Assembly: GCA_003558125.1 (NCBI GenBank)
Contig: PWMQ01000045.1
Coordinates: 21,403 to 85,402 of the forward strand
Source: Natronospira sp.
GTDB taxonomy: Bacteria > Pseudomonadota > Gammaproteobacteria > Natronospirales > Natronospiraceae
Direction: 5' to 3'
DNA length: 64,000 nt
In this document: piece by piece, positions 29,430-38,523 of the stretch
Position numbering within the stretch: the first letter of the stretch is position 1
How the letters are laid out: the number at the start of each line of letters is the position of its first letter
Position numbers and translations under genes: made by a program
The notes under the pieces: generated by a model
The model's database searches: none
What the model was told of the DNA's origin: nothing
The model's input: the letters and a program-made list of their open reading frames with translations, nothing else

Positions 29430-30455
29430 ATGCGCGCTCTCGTAAAGCAACATGCTGAAGAAGGGATCTGGATGCAGGACGTGCCCGAGCCGGAGCCGGG
29501 TCCGAATGATCTGCTGATCCAGGTGAAAAAGACCGCTATCTGCGGCACCGACATCCACATTTACAACTGGGATGAATGGGCACAGAAGACCATCCCGGTG
29601 CCCATGACCGTGGGCCATGAATTCTCCGGCGTGGTGGTGGACATGGGCTCGGAAGTGAAAGGCTATGAAAAGGGCCAGCGGGTTTCCGGCGAGGGCCACA
29701 TCACCTGCGGCCATTGCCGCAACTGCCGCGCCGGACGTCGCCACCTCTGCCCCAATACCGTGGGCGTGGGCGTCAATCGCCCTGGCTGTTTCGCCGAGTA
29801 TCTGGTGATCCCGGCCGAGAACGCCTACCCCTTGCCGGATTCCCTGCCTGATGAGATCGCCGCCTTTCTCGATCCTTTCGGCAACGCCACCCACACGGCC
29901 CTGTCCTTCGACCTGGTGGGTGAGGATGTCCTGATTACCGGTGCCGGGCCCATCGGCATGATGGCGGCCGGCATTGCAAAACATGCCGGTGCCCGCCACG
30001 TGGTGGTGACCGACATGAATGACTACCGACTGGACCTCGCCAGGACAATGGGCGCCAGCCGCACGGTCAACGTCAAGAACGAAGACCTAAAACAGGTCAT
30101 GCAGGAGATGGGCATGAAGGAAGGCTTTGACGTGGGCATGGAAATGTCCGGCGCCGGCCCCGCCTTCCGTCAGCTGATTTCCGCCATGACCAATGGCGGC
30201 CGCGTTGCCCTGCTTGGCATACCGCCCTCCGATACCGCCATCGACTGGAACGAGGTGATCTTCAAGGGTCTGTTCCTGAAGGGGGTCTACGGGCGAGAGA
30301 TGTTCGAGACCTGGTACAAGATGTTGGCCATGCTGGATTCAGGGCTCGACATATCCCCGGTGCTGACCCACGAACTGGGCGCCGATGAGTACCAGAAGGG
30401 CTTTGACATCATGCGGTCCGGACAATCAGGCAAAGTGGTCCTGGACTGGGGGTGA
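29430..30455 (+). CDS. tdh: L-threonine 3-dehydrogenase
   Basis: 341 residues, the same length as E. coli Tdh. This zinc medium-chain dehydrogenase oxidises threonine to 2-amino-3-oxobutyrate with NAD. Seen: catalytic zinc ligands in AICGTDIH and GHEFSG, structural zinc cysteines in [15 protein letters not shown], and coenzyme loop [22 protein letters not shown]. Second gene of the kbl-tdh operon. Confidence 0.97.
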   Translation: MRALVKQHAEEGIWMQDVPEPEPGPNDLLIQVKKTAICGTDIHIYNWDEWAQKTIPVPMTVGHEFSGVVVDMGSEVKGYEKGQRVSGEGHITCGHCRNCRAGRRHLCPNTVGVGVNRPGCFAEYLVIPAENAYPLPDSLPDEIAAFLDPFGNATHTALSFDLVGEDVLITGAGPIGMMAAGIAKHAGARHVVVTDMNDYRLDLARTMGASRTVNVKNEDLKQVMQEMGMKEGFDVGMEMSGAGPAFRQLISAMTNGGRVALLGIPPSDTAIDWNEVIFKGLFLKGVYGREMFETWYKMLAMLDSGLDISPVLTHELGADEYQKGFDIMRSGQSGKVVLDWG

Positions 30456-30474
30456 GGAGCTGCGAGCTGCGAAA
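30456..30474. repeat. Solitary GAGCTGCGAGC half-element after tdh
   Basis: Immediately after the tdh stop codon comes GAGGAGCTGCGAGCTGCGA. The unit is related to the arms at 42533-42702 and 59567-59612. No inverted partner is present nearby. Confidence 0.6.
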
Positions 30475-30505
30475 AAACGGATATTCCTGGCTAATCGTCA
30501 GTTGC

Positions 30506-30533
30506 AAAAAGCCGGCCTGATGGCCGGCTTTTT
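30506..30533 (+). terminator. Terminator of kbl-tdh
   Basis: AGCCGGCC and GGCCGGCT form an 8-bp stem with a TGAT loop, followed by a T run. Confidence 0.92.
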
Positions 30534-30594
30534 GTTTGTCTATATCGCATTCCTCCAATGCTAGAATCGGATCCATGTTGAGTGGAGGTCGGGC

Positions 30595-31872
30595 ATGCTT
30601 AGATTGCGGATATTCTCTCTGGTGATTATTCCCTTGCTCCTTGCTGCCTGTGCGGTGAACCCGGTCACGGGTGATCGGGAGTTGCGGCTGATTTCCGAGC
30701 GTGAGGAGATCGGCATTGGCGAGGAGCAATACGCGCCACTGCGCCAGATGCAGGGCGGGGACTATCAGGTGGACCCGGGGCTGGTGGACTATGTGAACCA
30801 GGTGGGTCAGCGGGTTGCGCGTGAGAGTGACCGCCCGGAATTGCCCTATGAATTCACCGTCATCAACAGCAGTGTGCCCAATGCCTGGGCCCTGCCCGGC
30901 GGCAAGATTGCCATCAACCGCGGTCTTCTGACCGAGTTCGAAAGCGAAGCCGAACTGGCCGCCGTGCTGGGCCATGAGATCGTCCATGCCGCGGCCCGCC
31001 ACAGTGCCCGTCGCATGGAACGACAGCTGATTCTCCAGGCCGGCGTTCTGGCCGTGGCCGCCGCCAGCAGTGACAGCCGTTATGCCGGCGCCATCGTCGG
31101 CTCGGCTGCCATCGGCGCCGGCCTGATTGGCCAGCGCTTCAGTCGCAGTGATGAGCTGGAAGCCGATGAGTTCGGCACCCTCTACATGCACCGTGCCGGC
31201 TACCACCCCGATGGTGCAGTGGACCTCATGGAACGTTTCCTGCGGCTATCGGAGGATCGGCGCCAGGGCTGGCTTGATGGCCTCTTCGCCAGCCACCCCC
31301 CTTCCCGAGAGCGGGTCCGGGCCAACGAGGCAACCGCCGAGCGTCTGGGCCGCGAGGGCGAATGGGGCCGGGAACGCTTTGAATCGGCCATGGCCCTGCT
31401 GCGCGCCCACCAGCCAAGCTACGACAAGGCGGACACGGCCCGCCGCCATCTAAGCCAGGGTGAGCTGGACCAGGCCCTGCGGCTCGCCAACGAGGCCCGT
31501 GACCAGGTACCGACGGAAGCGCGATTCCACGCCCTGGTAGGTGACATCCATCGCGAGCGGGGGTCTCACCGGGAGGCGCTGCGCCATTACCAGCGTGCCG
31601 TGGAACGAGAGGCCGATTACTTCCAGCACCACCTGATGATTGGCTTGACTGCCGTAGCGCTGGCCGATGATGAGCAAGCCCGCCCCGCCCTGGAACGCAG
31701 CATCGAGTTGTTGCCTACTGCCCCGGCGCATCTGGAGCTGGGCCATATCCATAAACGTGCGGCCGACCGAGATCAGGCCATCCGCCACTACCGCATCGCC
31801 GCCCAGTCCGATTCCGAGTCAGGCCGCCGCGCCCGTGCCGCCCTGGAAGAAATGGGCGTGGATTTCGACTAA
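30595..31872 (+). CDS. M48 zinc metalloprotease lipoprotein with TPR tail (BepA-like)
   Basis: 425 residues. Lipobox LLAAC near residue 19. Zinc motif HEIVH in LGHEIVHAAARHSARR, third ligand region in RSDELEADEFG, and membrane-associated or amphipathic stretch AGAIVGSAAIGAGLIG. The C-terminal third is tetratricopeptide repeats (for example EARFHALVGDIHRERGSHREALRHY). E. coli BepA degrades or chaperones misassembled outer-membrane proteins in the periplasm. Here it probably does likewise. Single gene between two terminators. Confidence 0.9.
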   Translation: MLRLRIFSLVIIPLLLAACAVNPVTGDRELRLISEREEIGIGEEQYAPLRQMQGGDYQVDPGLVDYVNQVGQRVARESDRPELPYEFTVINSSVPNAWALPGGKIAINRGLLTEFESEAELAAVLGHEIVHAAARHSARRMERQLILQAGVLAVAAASSDSRYAGAIVGSAAIGAGLIGQRFSRSDELEADEFGTLYMHRAGYHPDGAVDLMERFLRLSEDRRQGWLDGLFASHPPSRERVRANEATAERLGREGEWGRERFESAMALLRAHQPSYDKADTARRHLSQGELDQALRLANEARDQVPTEARFHALVGDIHRERGSHREALRHYQRAVEREADYFQHHLMIGLTAVALADDEQARPALERSIELLPTAPAHLELGHIHKRAADRDQAIRHYRIAAQSDSESGRRARAALEEMGVDFD

Positions 31873-31898
31873 GGGCAATTCCCTATATGAGCTCCCAA

Positions 31899-31928
31899 GA
31901 AAAAGGCCCCGGCAGAAACCGGGGCCTT
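31899..31928. terminator. Shared terminator of the M48 gene and sppA
   Basis: AAGGCCCCGG and CCGGGGCCTT form a 10-bp stem with a six-base loop. The T run is better on the minus strand (sppA). Confidence 0.85.
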
Positions 31929-31950
31929 AAGCCTTAGCAAGCAACGACCG

Positions 31951-33804
31951 TCACTGGCGTAAATCGCAGGCCGCACAGTAGTAATACAGGTGGTTGGGAT
32001 CATTGAAGCTATCCAGCCGCTCCAGGTCTGCTTTCAGATCTTCCAGCAGAGCACGGTGAGGCGCCTGGCGCAGGCGACTTTCATTCAGGCCAAGCACCTC
32101 AGCGCTGGCGCCACCGAGCAGATCGGCCATGAACTGCTCCCGCCAACTCGGCTCTCGTTCCCAGTAGCGAACCTGCCACTGCTCCAGCTCTGCCAGACTG
32201 GCCGCGGCATCAATGGCTTCCTCCAGACCGCCAAGCTCATCCACGAGACCGGTCCGGTGGGCATCAATACCACTCCAGACCCGCCCGCGGGCCACCGCAT
32301 CCACTTCAGATACCGACATCTGACGATGCTCGGCGACCCTTTCAATGAATTCACGGTAGCTGTGCTGGATGGATAGCTCGAGAGCATCACGAGCATCGTC
32401 GCTCATGGCCCGGTCAGGACGGAACAACCCCGCCATCTCCGTGGTGCCTACGCCATCGCTGGTAATCCCGATCTTTTTCAGGGTTTCCTCAAAGGTCGGG
32501 AACATGGCGACGACGCCGATGGAACCGGTAATGGTAGTGGGATGGGCCCAAATCTCATCGGCAGCCATGGAAATCCAGTAACCACCAGACGCCGCCACGC
32601 TACCCATTGAGGCGACCACGACCTTGCCGTCTTCCTGGGCCAGTTCCAGCTGCCTGAGGATGACATCGGAGGCAAAGGCCGAACCACCAGGGCTGTCCAC
32701 ATGCAATACAATCGCCTCGACAGAATCGTCGCGCCGGGCATCGCGAATCAGGCGGGCAGTGGAATCACCACCGATGGCACCGGGCGGCTGATTGCCGTCC
32801 ATGATTGGACCGACTGCCGGGATCACCGCAATGGTCTTACCGCGTCCCTGCTTCTTGTCATCGCCATGAGCCAGGAGGTAGTTTTCCATATTGATCTGCC
32901 GAAAACTGCCATGCTCATCATCACGGCCGCTAACCTCAATGATGCGATCCCGCATGCCATCCCGAGGCAAGAGCGCGTCCACCAGACCGATCTCCAATGC
33001 CAGCGTGGCAAAGTCTCCGTCCACTGCTTCAAGATTATCCGGGATACCATCGATAAAGGCCTCGATATCATCCGGGCCCAGCTGGCGGCGCTCTCCAACC
33101 TGGGCAAGCCAGGCGTCCCACAGGTCATTCATGTAGGCAAGGCGAGCTTCACGGTCCTCGTCGGACATATCCTCACGCATGTAAGGCTCGACAAAGGACT
33201 TGTACTCACCGACGCGGAATACATTCCACTCCACGTCCAGCATGTCGATGGCCCCCTTGTAGTAATTTAGATAGGAGCCAAAACCGGTCAGCATGACCTG
33301 GCCGCTGGGGTGGATGAAAATCTCGTCGGCGTGGGAAGCCAGAAAATACTGGGACTGGCTATAACGGTCCCCGATGGCATAGACGGGACGATCAGTTTCC
33401 CGGAACCCTTCAATCGCCTCGGCGATGGTCTCGAGCTTGCTCAGACCACCACCCCAGAGCTCATCAAGACTCAGTACCAGTGCGCTGATGCGATCGTCCT
33501 CAGTGGCCAGTTCGATGCTTCGAACCACGTCGCGCACCAGGGTTTCCGGGCGCTCCTGCCCCAGGGCTCGATCGATGGCACGATCCAGTATGGTCCCCGA
33601 ACGCTGCTCCACCAGCATGCCGCCTGGATTGACCACCAGCGCCATGCCCCGATCCACCTGGGGTTTGTCGTCGGGAGAGAAAATCAGAAACAATAAAAGG
33701 ATCAACACCCCGAAAAACAGCAGGTTTACGATGACGCGACGGGTAGTCGTTAGCGCGCCACCGATCCGGGCCAGCAGCCCCGGATTTTCCCAGTCCTTAC
33801 TCAT
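31951..33804 (-). CDS. sppA: Signal peptide peptidase / protease IV, long form
   Basis: 617 residues from the ATG at 33804, with GGAGGAA upstream. One N-terminal membrane helix (VIVNLLFFGVLILLLFLIF). Two tandem S49 domains: the N-terminal one supplies the catalytic Lys (region QYFLASHADEIFIHPSGQVMLTGFG) and the C-terminal one the Ser (VVASMGSVAASGGYWISMAADEI). The long two-domain form is typical of Gram-negatives. It degrades cleaved signal peptides in the inner membrane, facing the periplasm. The C-terminal tail has YYYCAACDLRQ, with two Cys. Confidence 0.95.
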   Translation of the reverse strand: MSKDWENPGLLARIGGALTTTRRVIVNLLFFGVLILLLFLIFSPDDKPQVDRGMALVVNPGGMLVEQRSGTILDRAIDRALGQERPETLVRDVVRSIELATEDDRISALVLSLDELWGGGLSKLETIAEAIEGFRETDRPVYAIGDRYSQSQYFLASHADEIFIHPSGQVMLTGFGSYLNYYKGAIDMLDVEWNVFRVGEYKSFVEPYMREDMSDEDREARLAYMNDLWDAWLAQVGERRQLGPDDIEAFIDGIPDNLEAVDGDFATLALEIGLVDALLPRDGMRDRIIEVSGRDDEHGSFRQINMENYLLAHGDDKKQGRGKTIAVIPAVGPIMDGNQPPGAIGGDSTARLIRDARRDDSVEAIVLHVDSPGGSAFASDVILRQLELAQEDGKVVVASMGSVAASGGYWISMAADEIWAHPTTITGSIGVVAMFPTFEETLKKIGITSDGVGTTEMAGLFRPDRAMSDDARDALELSIQHSYREFIERVAEHRQMSVSEVDAVARGRVWSGIDAHRTGLVDELGGLEEAIDAAASLAELEQWQVRYWEREPSWREQFMADLLGGASAEVLGLNESRLRQAPHRALLEDLKADLERLDSFNDPNHLYYYCAACDLRQ

Positions 33805-33943
33805 GAAAGATTCCTCCGATTGACCCTTGCCGGGCTCGCCTGACTCCGAAGGAGTCACTTGAACGCGCCCTGACAGCTAACATTCCGCCTAGGGAAGCAA
33901 GATAGGGACTATACCGGGGGAAAAGCAGCAGGCAAAGCGGCAG

Positions 33944-33973
33944 GCTGCCGGCCGGAGCTCTCCGGCCGGCAGC
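33944..33973. terminator. Strong 13-bp hairpin after the DUF6502 gene
   Basis: GCTGCCGGCCGGA and TCCGGCCGGCAGC pair perfectly around GCTC, 28 bp past the stop. There is no immediate T run. It may act as terminator or 3' stabiliser. Confidence 0.55.
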
Positions 33974-34001
33974 CACCCAATGCGTCTGCTGTCCGAAAAG
34001 G

Positions 34002-34790
34002 TTACTGCTCGAAGGTGAAGACCACCGCCCCGGCTCGACGGGAGCGGCCACTGCTGTCGGACTTTTCACTCGGCAGGCAAGCCGCCAACTTGTCGACAGC
34101 CTGTTTTCCCTCCTCAGCGCCGGCCCTCCGAAATGCTTCCAGGGAAGACTCCGGGACTTCACGTACGCTGATGCCATGGAAGTGCGGTGTCTGACTGTCC
34201 TTCCAATGCCGGTCCACGCTCTCGATCATCGCGGCCGCGGCATCGCCAAGGAACTGCAGCTTGTCGGGGGCGGCATCCGCAGGCGGGGCATAGGTCTTGG
34301 TTCGCAGGGAGAGGTGACCGTCATCGTGTCGCTCCACCGCCCGGACGCGGTCAAGCTCGTCCAGCACGGCCCTGGGCGGCGCATCGCCACTGTAGCGGCG
34401 CACCAGGCTAACGAAATCGATTGCCGCCTGGTCGTCTTCCATCTTCAGGCGCACCGGTTCGCCCTGGCCATAGACAAAATCCGGGTCATTGACCCAGCCG
34501 TAGATGACTCGGGCTGCACGGTTGAACAGTCGCAAGGTTGCTTCACCGTTGTTCTCGGGCACCGACTGGACCCTCTTGACCTCTTTGCGGGATAGCCCGG
34601 TGATCACCGACACCCGAGAATCACTTTGCTTGCGGCCCGGAATACGGAATTCTTCCCGTGCCACCTCCACGAATACCGATTTGGCCAGTTCAGCAAAAGC
34701 CTTGTAACTGACGCCATTGCGCAGCAACAGACGGGCCAGCGGCCTCAACATTGACACCAATGCCTGATTAAGGGGGCTGTTCTCATTCAT
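34002..34790 (-). CDS. DUF6502-family protein
   Basis: 262 residues from the ATG at 34790 (AGAGAG six bases upstream; ATG at 34796 is possible). Conserved N-terminal region NQALVSMLRPLARLLLRNGVSYKAFAELAKSVFVEVA, then SRVSVITGLSRKEVKRV, which looks like a winged-helix or helix-turn-helix segment. No membrane helices. The family is widespread in proteobacteria and its function is not known to me. The C-terminus ends RRAGAVVFTFEQ. It lies upstream of sppA on the same strand, with a hairpin between. Confidence 0.75.
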   Translation of the reverse strand: MNENSPLNQALVSMLRPLARLLLRNGVSYKAFAELAKSVFVEVAREEFRIPGRKQSDSRVSVITGLSRKEVKRVQSVPENNGEATLRLFNRAARVIYGWVNDPDFVYGQGEPVRLKMEDDQAAIDFVSLVRRYSGDAPPRAVLDELDRVRAVERHDDGHLSLRTKTYAPPADAAPDKLQFLGDAAAAMIESVDRHWKDSQTPHFHGISVREVPESSLEAFRRAGAEEGKQAVDKLAACLPSEKSDSSGRSRRAGAVVFTFEQ

Positions 34791-35054
34791 ACGCATCTCT
34801 CTTATGTCAAAAAAACAGGTTGCCAATTCACTCCTGAAAGCAGCCTGCCGGAGCCCCCCCCCGGGCCTCCCCCTGGCCTTACCTCCGACATTGCAGAGCG
34901 TAGCCAGATTATGCAAAATAGATGACCTTGAAAATCTTACGATCTCGAACTGAATTCTAGCCCGCCTGACAGCTCCCGGCAAGCCAAAATTCCTGACCCG
35001 CCCTTACCAGATTACCGGGGAATAAGGCAATCAACCCATAACTCACTGATAAGT

Positions 35055-35085
35055 AAAGAAAACGCCGCCCCATGGGAACGGCGTT
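35055..35085 (-). terminator. Terminator after ahpD
   Basis: AACGCCG and CGGCGTT stem, with TTTTCTTT following on the minus strand. Confidence 0.8.
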
Positions 35086-35113
35086 CTGCTGTATCGTTGC
35101 GTCAGAATGTCGC

Positions 35114-35644
35114 TTAGGCGGCGAACCTTGTGGTCGTCGCGGCGGCGTTGATGACAGCCGCGATACGGACGGCACTTTGAATGGCCTCTCGGCCGAGGCC
35201 CGCCTGACGCAGAACTTTCTCGTGATTCTGCACACACAGTCCACAGCCGTTGATAGCCGACACGGCCAGGCAATAGAGCTCAAAGTCGGTCTTGTCGACA
35301 CCTGGGCGGCCAATCACGTTCATCCGCAGCTTGGCCGGCATGCGGCCGTATTCCTCGTCCTCCACCAGGTGCAGAAAGCGATAGTAGACGTTGTTCATGG
35401 CCATGATGGAAGCAGCGGCCTTGGCCGCATTGGTCGTGGCTTCATCGGCCTGTTCGGCGACCAGACTTTCCACCTGACGGGCAAACGCCACATTGTCGGC
35501 GGCATAGGCCGAGGCCAGGGCGGTGCCGTAGATCTGCTCCTGGCTCAGGCCGGGCGCACCTTCGGTCTTGAGTACCGAGCTCAGGTTCAGACGAATGTCC
35601 TTGGCGTGATCAGGCAGTGCCTGCTTGAGTTCCGTGACGCTCAT
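35114..35644 (-). CDS. ahpD: Alkylhydroperoxidase AhpD
   Basis: 176 residues. It has the CMD-type helical fold with active-site C-x-x-C in INGCGLCVQNHEKVLRQAGL, the family's Glu-Cys-Cys-His signature region. In mycobacteria AhpD reduces AhpC, using lipoyl proteins as donor. The gene follows ahpC on the same strand, and no AhpF gene is near, so it is likely the reductant partner here as well. A strong terminator separates the two. Confidence 0.92.
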   Translation of the reverse strand: MSVTELKQALPDHAKDIRLNLSSVLKTEGAPGLSQEQIYGTALASAYAADNVAFARQVESLVAEQADEATTNAAKAAASIMAMNNVYYRFLHLVEDEEYGRMPAKLRMNVIGRPGVDKTDFELYCLAVSAINGCGLCVQNHEKVLRQAGLGREAIQSAVRIAAVINAAATTTRFAA

Positions 35645-35665
35645 GGGTCACCTCCCGTTGTTCCG

Positions 35666-35697
35666 AAAAAAGCGGCCCCCGGATACCGGGGGCCGCT
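35666..35697 (-). terminator. Terminator between ahpC and ahpD
   Basis: AGCGGCCCCCGG and CCGGGGGCCGCT form a 12-bp stem around three bases. Six T follow on the minus strand. Read-through rather than full termination would be needed for ahpD unless it has its own promoter, for which only about 20 bp remain. Confidence 0.88.
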
Positions 35698-35721
35698 CGA
35701 TCTCACTCACCCACCGGATAA

Positions 35722-36261
35722 TCAGGCGGCGTTGAGGGTCTCTTCGCCCTTCTGCCAGTTGCAGGGGCAGAGCTCGTCGGTCTGCAGCGCGTCCAGAACC
35801 CGCAGGATTTCATTGGGGTTACGGCCCACGCTCATATCGTTGACCGACACGTGACGGATGATGCCGTCCGGATCGACGATGTAAGTCGCCCGCTGAGCAA
35901 CGCCCTCTTCCGGATCCTGGATACCGAGCTGGGAGACCAGCTTGCGGTTCAGGTCGGCCAGCATCGGCACGGGCAGATCCTTCAGGCGGTCGTCGTTCTG
36001 GCGCCAGGCCAGGTGCACGAACTCACTGTCAGTGCTGGCGACCATCAGCTGGGCATCACGGTCCTCGAACTCGTCGGCCATATCACCGAAGGACTGGATC
36101 TCGGTCGGGCAGACGAAGGTGAAGTCCTTCGGGTAGAACATGAAAATGGTCCACTTGCCCGGGAAACTCTTGTTATTGATTTCTTCAAAGGCGTTCTTTT
36201 CATCCGTGGAAACAGTCGCATTCACGGAAAACTCAGGGAACTTCTCACCAATTCCAAGCAT
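35722..36261 (-). CDS. ahpC: Alkyl hydroperoxide reductase subunit C, typical 2-Cys peroxiredoxin
   Basis: 179 residues. Peroxidatic Cys near 51 in DFTFVCPTEI, resolving Cys in DELCPCNW near the C-terminus. It reduces H2O2 and organic peroxides in the cytoplasm. Ribosome site AGGAGGAGG. The upstream region has a promoter with two dyads. The AhpD gene downstream is the probable reductant. Confidence 0.96.
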   Translation of the reverse strand: MLGIGEKFPEFSVNATVSTDEKNAFEEINNKSFPGKWTIFMFYPKDFTFVCPTEIQSFGDMADEFEDRDAQLMVASTDSEFVHLAWRQNDDRLKDLPVPMLADLNRKLVSQLGIQDPEEGVAQRATYIVDPDGIIRHVSVNDMSVGRNPNEILRVLDALQTDELCPCNWQKGEETLNAA

Positions 36262-36291
36262 TATTTACCTCCTCCTAGGGTTTTCATTTTT

Positions 36292-36305
36292 GCTATCGAA
36301 ATAGC
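36292..36305. promoter_or_regulatory. Leader palindrome upstream of ahpC
   Basis: GCTAT-TTCG-ATAGC is a perfect dyad (read on the minus strand), 31 bp before the start. ATAG/CTAT half-sites resemble OxyR boxes, but only one dyad is seen and its spacing is not that of the four-box OxyR site. Confidence 0.4.
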
Positions 36306-36314
36306 CACTTTTAT

Positions 36315-36354
36315 TTTCGGGTGCTATTAAAACGCACACCCGAAACTCGCTCAA
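36315..36354 (-). promoter_or_regulatory. ahpC promoter with overlapping 9-bp operator-like dyad
   Basis: Minus-strand -35 TTGAGC (36349-36354) and -10 TTTAAT (36326-36331) are 17 bp apart. TTTCGGGTG (36315-36323) and CACCCGAAA (36337-36345) form a perfect 9-bp inverted repeat that brackets the -10. A repressor bound here would block the promoter. Confidence 0.6.
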
Positions 36355-36479
36355 GCAAATCGTTTCAATAGGTTGGATAGGCAGCACCTATCTGGTGACA
36401 ACACAGGCCGCAGTCGCCGACCACCACGCGGCGAACGCCCAGGCGGCGGCGACAGGGCCATGTGGTTCCACTCAGGGAC

Positions 36480-38345
36480 TCATGCGTTGGCTTCGCGTAC
36501 CAGCATGGTGTTGAGGCGGCGAACGAAGCCCGCCGGATCGTCGAGCTGCCCCCCTTCCGCGAGGACAGCCTGGTCAAACAGCACCCGCGCCCAGTCGGCA
36601 AAGGTCTCCCCCTCGTCCATGGAAGACAGGCGGGTCAGCAGGGGATGATCCGGATTGACTTCCAGGATGGGACGCAACTCGGGCACCGACTGACCGGCTT
36701 CCTTCAGCAGGCGCTGCAGGTTCAGGCTGATGCCGTCCTGCTCCGCGACCAGACAGGCCGGAGAATCCACCAGGCGGCGGGAGACGCGCACTTCCTTGAC
36801 CTGCTCGTCGAGTGCCTTATTGAGACGCTCGAGCAGGTCCTTGTGGGCCTCGGCCTGCTGCTCGGCGTCCTTGTCGTCGTCCACTTCGTCGGCGTCCAGA
36901 TCGCCCTGGGCCACCGATTTCAGCGTCTTGCCCTCGAACTCGGGCAAATGCGCCACCAGCCATTCGTCCACCCGATCGGACAACAGCAGCACCTCGATGT
37001 CCTTCTTGCGGAACGCCTCCAGATGCGGGCTGTTGAGCGCCGTGGCGTGGCTGTCGGCGGTGACGTAGTAAATGGCCTTTTGGTCCGGCTGCATCCGGTC
37101 CACATAGTCCTTGAGCGAGACGGTCTGGCCGTCGGGATGCCGGGTGCTGGCAAAACGCAGCAGCCCGGCAATGCGTTCGGCGTTCTCCGGATCTTCCGCC
37201 GGGCCTTCCTTGATCACCTGGCCAAATTCATCCCAGAAGCGGGCGTAATCCTCCGGCCGATTGCGGGCCATGTCTTCCAGCAGGCCCAGGACCTTTTTCA
37301 CTGCACCGGCGCGGATACTGCGGACCAGGCGGTTGTCCTGGAGAATCTCCCGCGAGACATTGAGGGGCAGATCATCGGAGTCCACCACCCCACGCACGAA
37401 GCGCAGCCAGGCCGGCATCAGCTGCTCGGCCTCGTCCATGATGAACACCCGGCGCACGTACAGGCGCACGCCCCGGCGACGCTCCCGATCCCAGAGATCG
37501 AAGGGGGCCCGGGAAGGGATGTAGAGCAGCAAGCTGTAGCTTTGCCGACCTTCCACGTGATTGTGGGTCCAGGCCAGCGGCGCTTCCGGGTCATGGCTCA
37601 GGTGCTGGTAAAAGCCCTGGTAATCCTCGTCCTTGAGTGACTCCTTCGGCCGGGTCCACAGGGCCGCAGCCTCATTGACCTTCTCCCAGGCCTCACTGCC
37701 CTCTTTCTCGGATGGCATCAGGATGGGCAGACCGATGTGGTCGGAATAGCGACGGATGATGTGGCGCAGACGGGCCGGCTCCAGGAACTCCACGGCGTCA
37801 TCCCGCAGTTGCAGCGTCACCGTAGTGCCGCGGGACTCGCGCTCGATCTCCTCCAGGGTATAGCTGCCGGTGCCGTCAGAAGACCAGCGCACGCCGGCTT
37901 TTTCGTCGGCCCGGCGGGTCTCCACCGAGACCTGGTCGGCAACGATGAAACTGGAGTAAAAGCCGACGCCGAACTGGCCAATCAGCTGGGCGTCCTTTTT
38001 CTGATCGCCGGAAAGGGAATCGAGGAAGCGGCGCGTGCCGGAACGGGCAATGGTGCCCAGATTGTCGATCACTTCCTGGCGGCTCATGCCGATACCGTTG
38101 TCACTCACGGTAACAGTACCGGCATCCTTGTCCGCCTCGACGCGGATTTCCAGTTCACCGTCCCCCTCCAGTAGCGTGTCATCCTTTAGAGCGGCGAATC
38201 GCAGACGATCACAGGCATCAGAGGCATTGGATACGAGTTCGCGCAGAAAAATTTCCCGGTTGGAATACAGGGAGTGGATCATCAGCTTGAGCAGCTGCTG
38301 AACCTCCGCCTCAAAATGCCGGGTTTCGACGTTCGCCTTGGCCAT
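36480..38345 (-). CDS. htpG: Hsp90-family chaperone HtpG
   Basis: 621 residues from the ATG at 38345 (AGGAGG upstream), close to the 624 of E. coli. The GHKL ATPase domain shows [39 protein letters not shown] and [10 protein letters not shown]. Middle and C-terminal dimerisation domains follow, and there is no MEEVD tail. It is a cytoplasmic ATP-dependent chaperone. A sigma-32 promoter is visible upstream. Confidence 0.97.
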   Translation of the reverse strand: MAKANVETRHFEAEVQQLLKLMIHSLYSNREIFLRELVSNASDACDRLRFAALKDDTLLEGDGELEIRVEADKDAGTVTVSDNGIGMSRQEVIDNLGTIARSGTRRFLDSLSGDQKKDAQLIGQFGVGFYSSFIVADQVSVETRRADEKAGVRWSSDGTGSYTLEEIERESRGTTVTLQLRDDAVEFLEPARLRHIIRRYSDHIGLPILMPSEKEGSEAWEKVNEAAALWTRPKESLKDEDYQGFYQHLSHDPEAPLAWTHNHVEGRQSYSLLLYIPSRAPFDLWDRERRRGVRLYVRRVFIMDEAEQLMPAWLRFVRGVVDSDDLPLNVSREILQDNRLVRSIRAGAVKKVLGLLEDMARNRPEDYARFWDEFGQVIKEGPAEDPENAERIAGLLRFASTRHPDGQTVSLKDYVDRMQPDQKAIYYVTADSHATALNSPHLEAFRKKDIEVLLLSDRVDEWLVAHLPEFEGKTLKSVAQGDLDADEVDDDKDAEQQAEAHKDLLERLNKALDEQVKEVRVSRRLVDSPACLVAEQDGISLNLQRLLKEAGQSVPELRPILEVNPDHPLLTRLSSMDEGETFADWARVLFDQAVLAEGGQLDDPAGFVRRLNTMLVREANA

Positions 38346-38425
38346 GACGCTGTACAACCTCCTGGAATCGAACGGTAAAAGCACTCCACTCCCGTGAGGG
38401 AGCGGGGGATGAACGGAGAAAAAGG

Positions 38426-38450
38426 TGGGGGCAGCAGAGGCCATTTCAAG
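38426..38450 (-). promoter_or_regulatory. Sigma-32 heat-shock promoter of htpG
   Basis: CTTGAAA (38444-38450) is followed after 12 bp by CCCCCA (38426-38431) on the minus strand, close to the CTTGAAA / CCCCATnT consensus. It lies about 80 bp before the start codon. Confidence 0.75.
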
Positions 38451-38523
38451 GGGCCGCGACTGCCATTGCATACCTTGCCGCGTGTTGCCCCTGCCTCAGC
38501 CTTGGAGCACCACCCACGGTCAG

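Noticed and set aside
36292..36305. OxyR site upstream of ahpC
   Set aside because: Only one ATAG/CTAT dyad is present and the four-box spacing of an OxyR site is absent, so it is listed only as a dyad.
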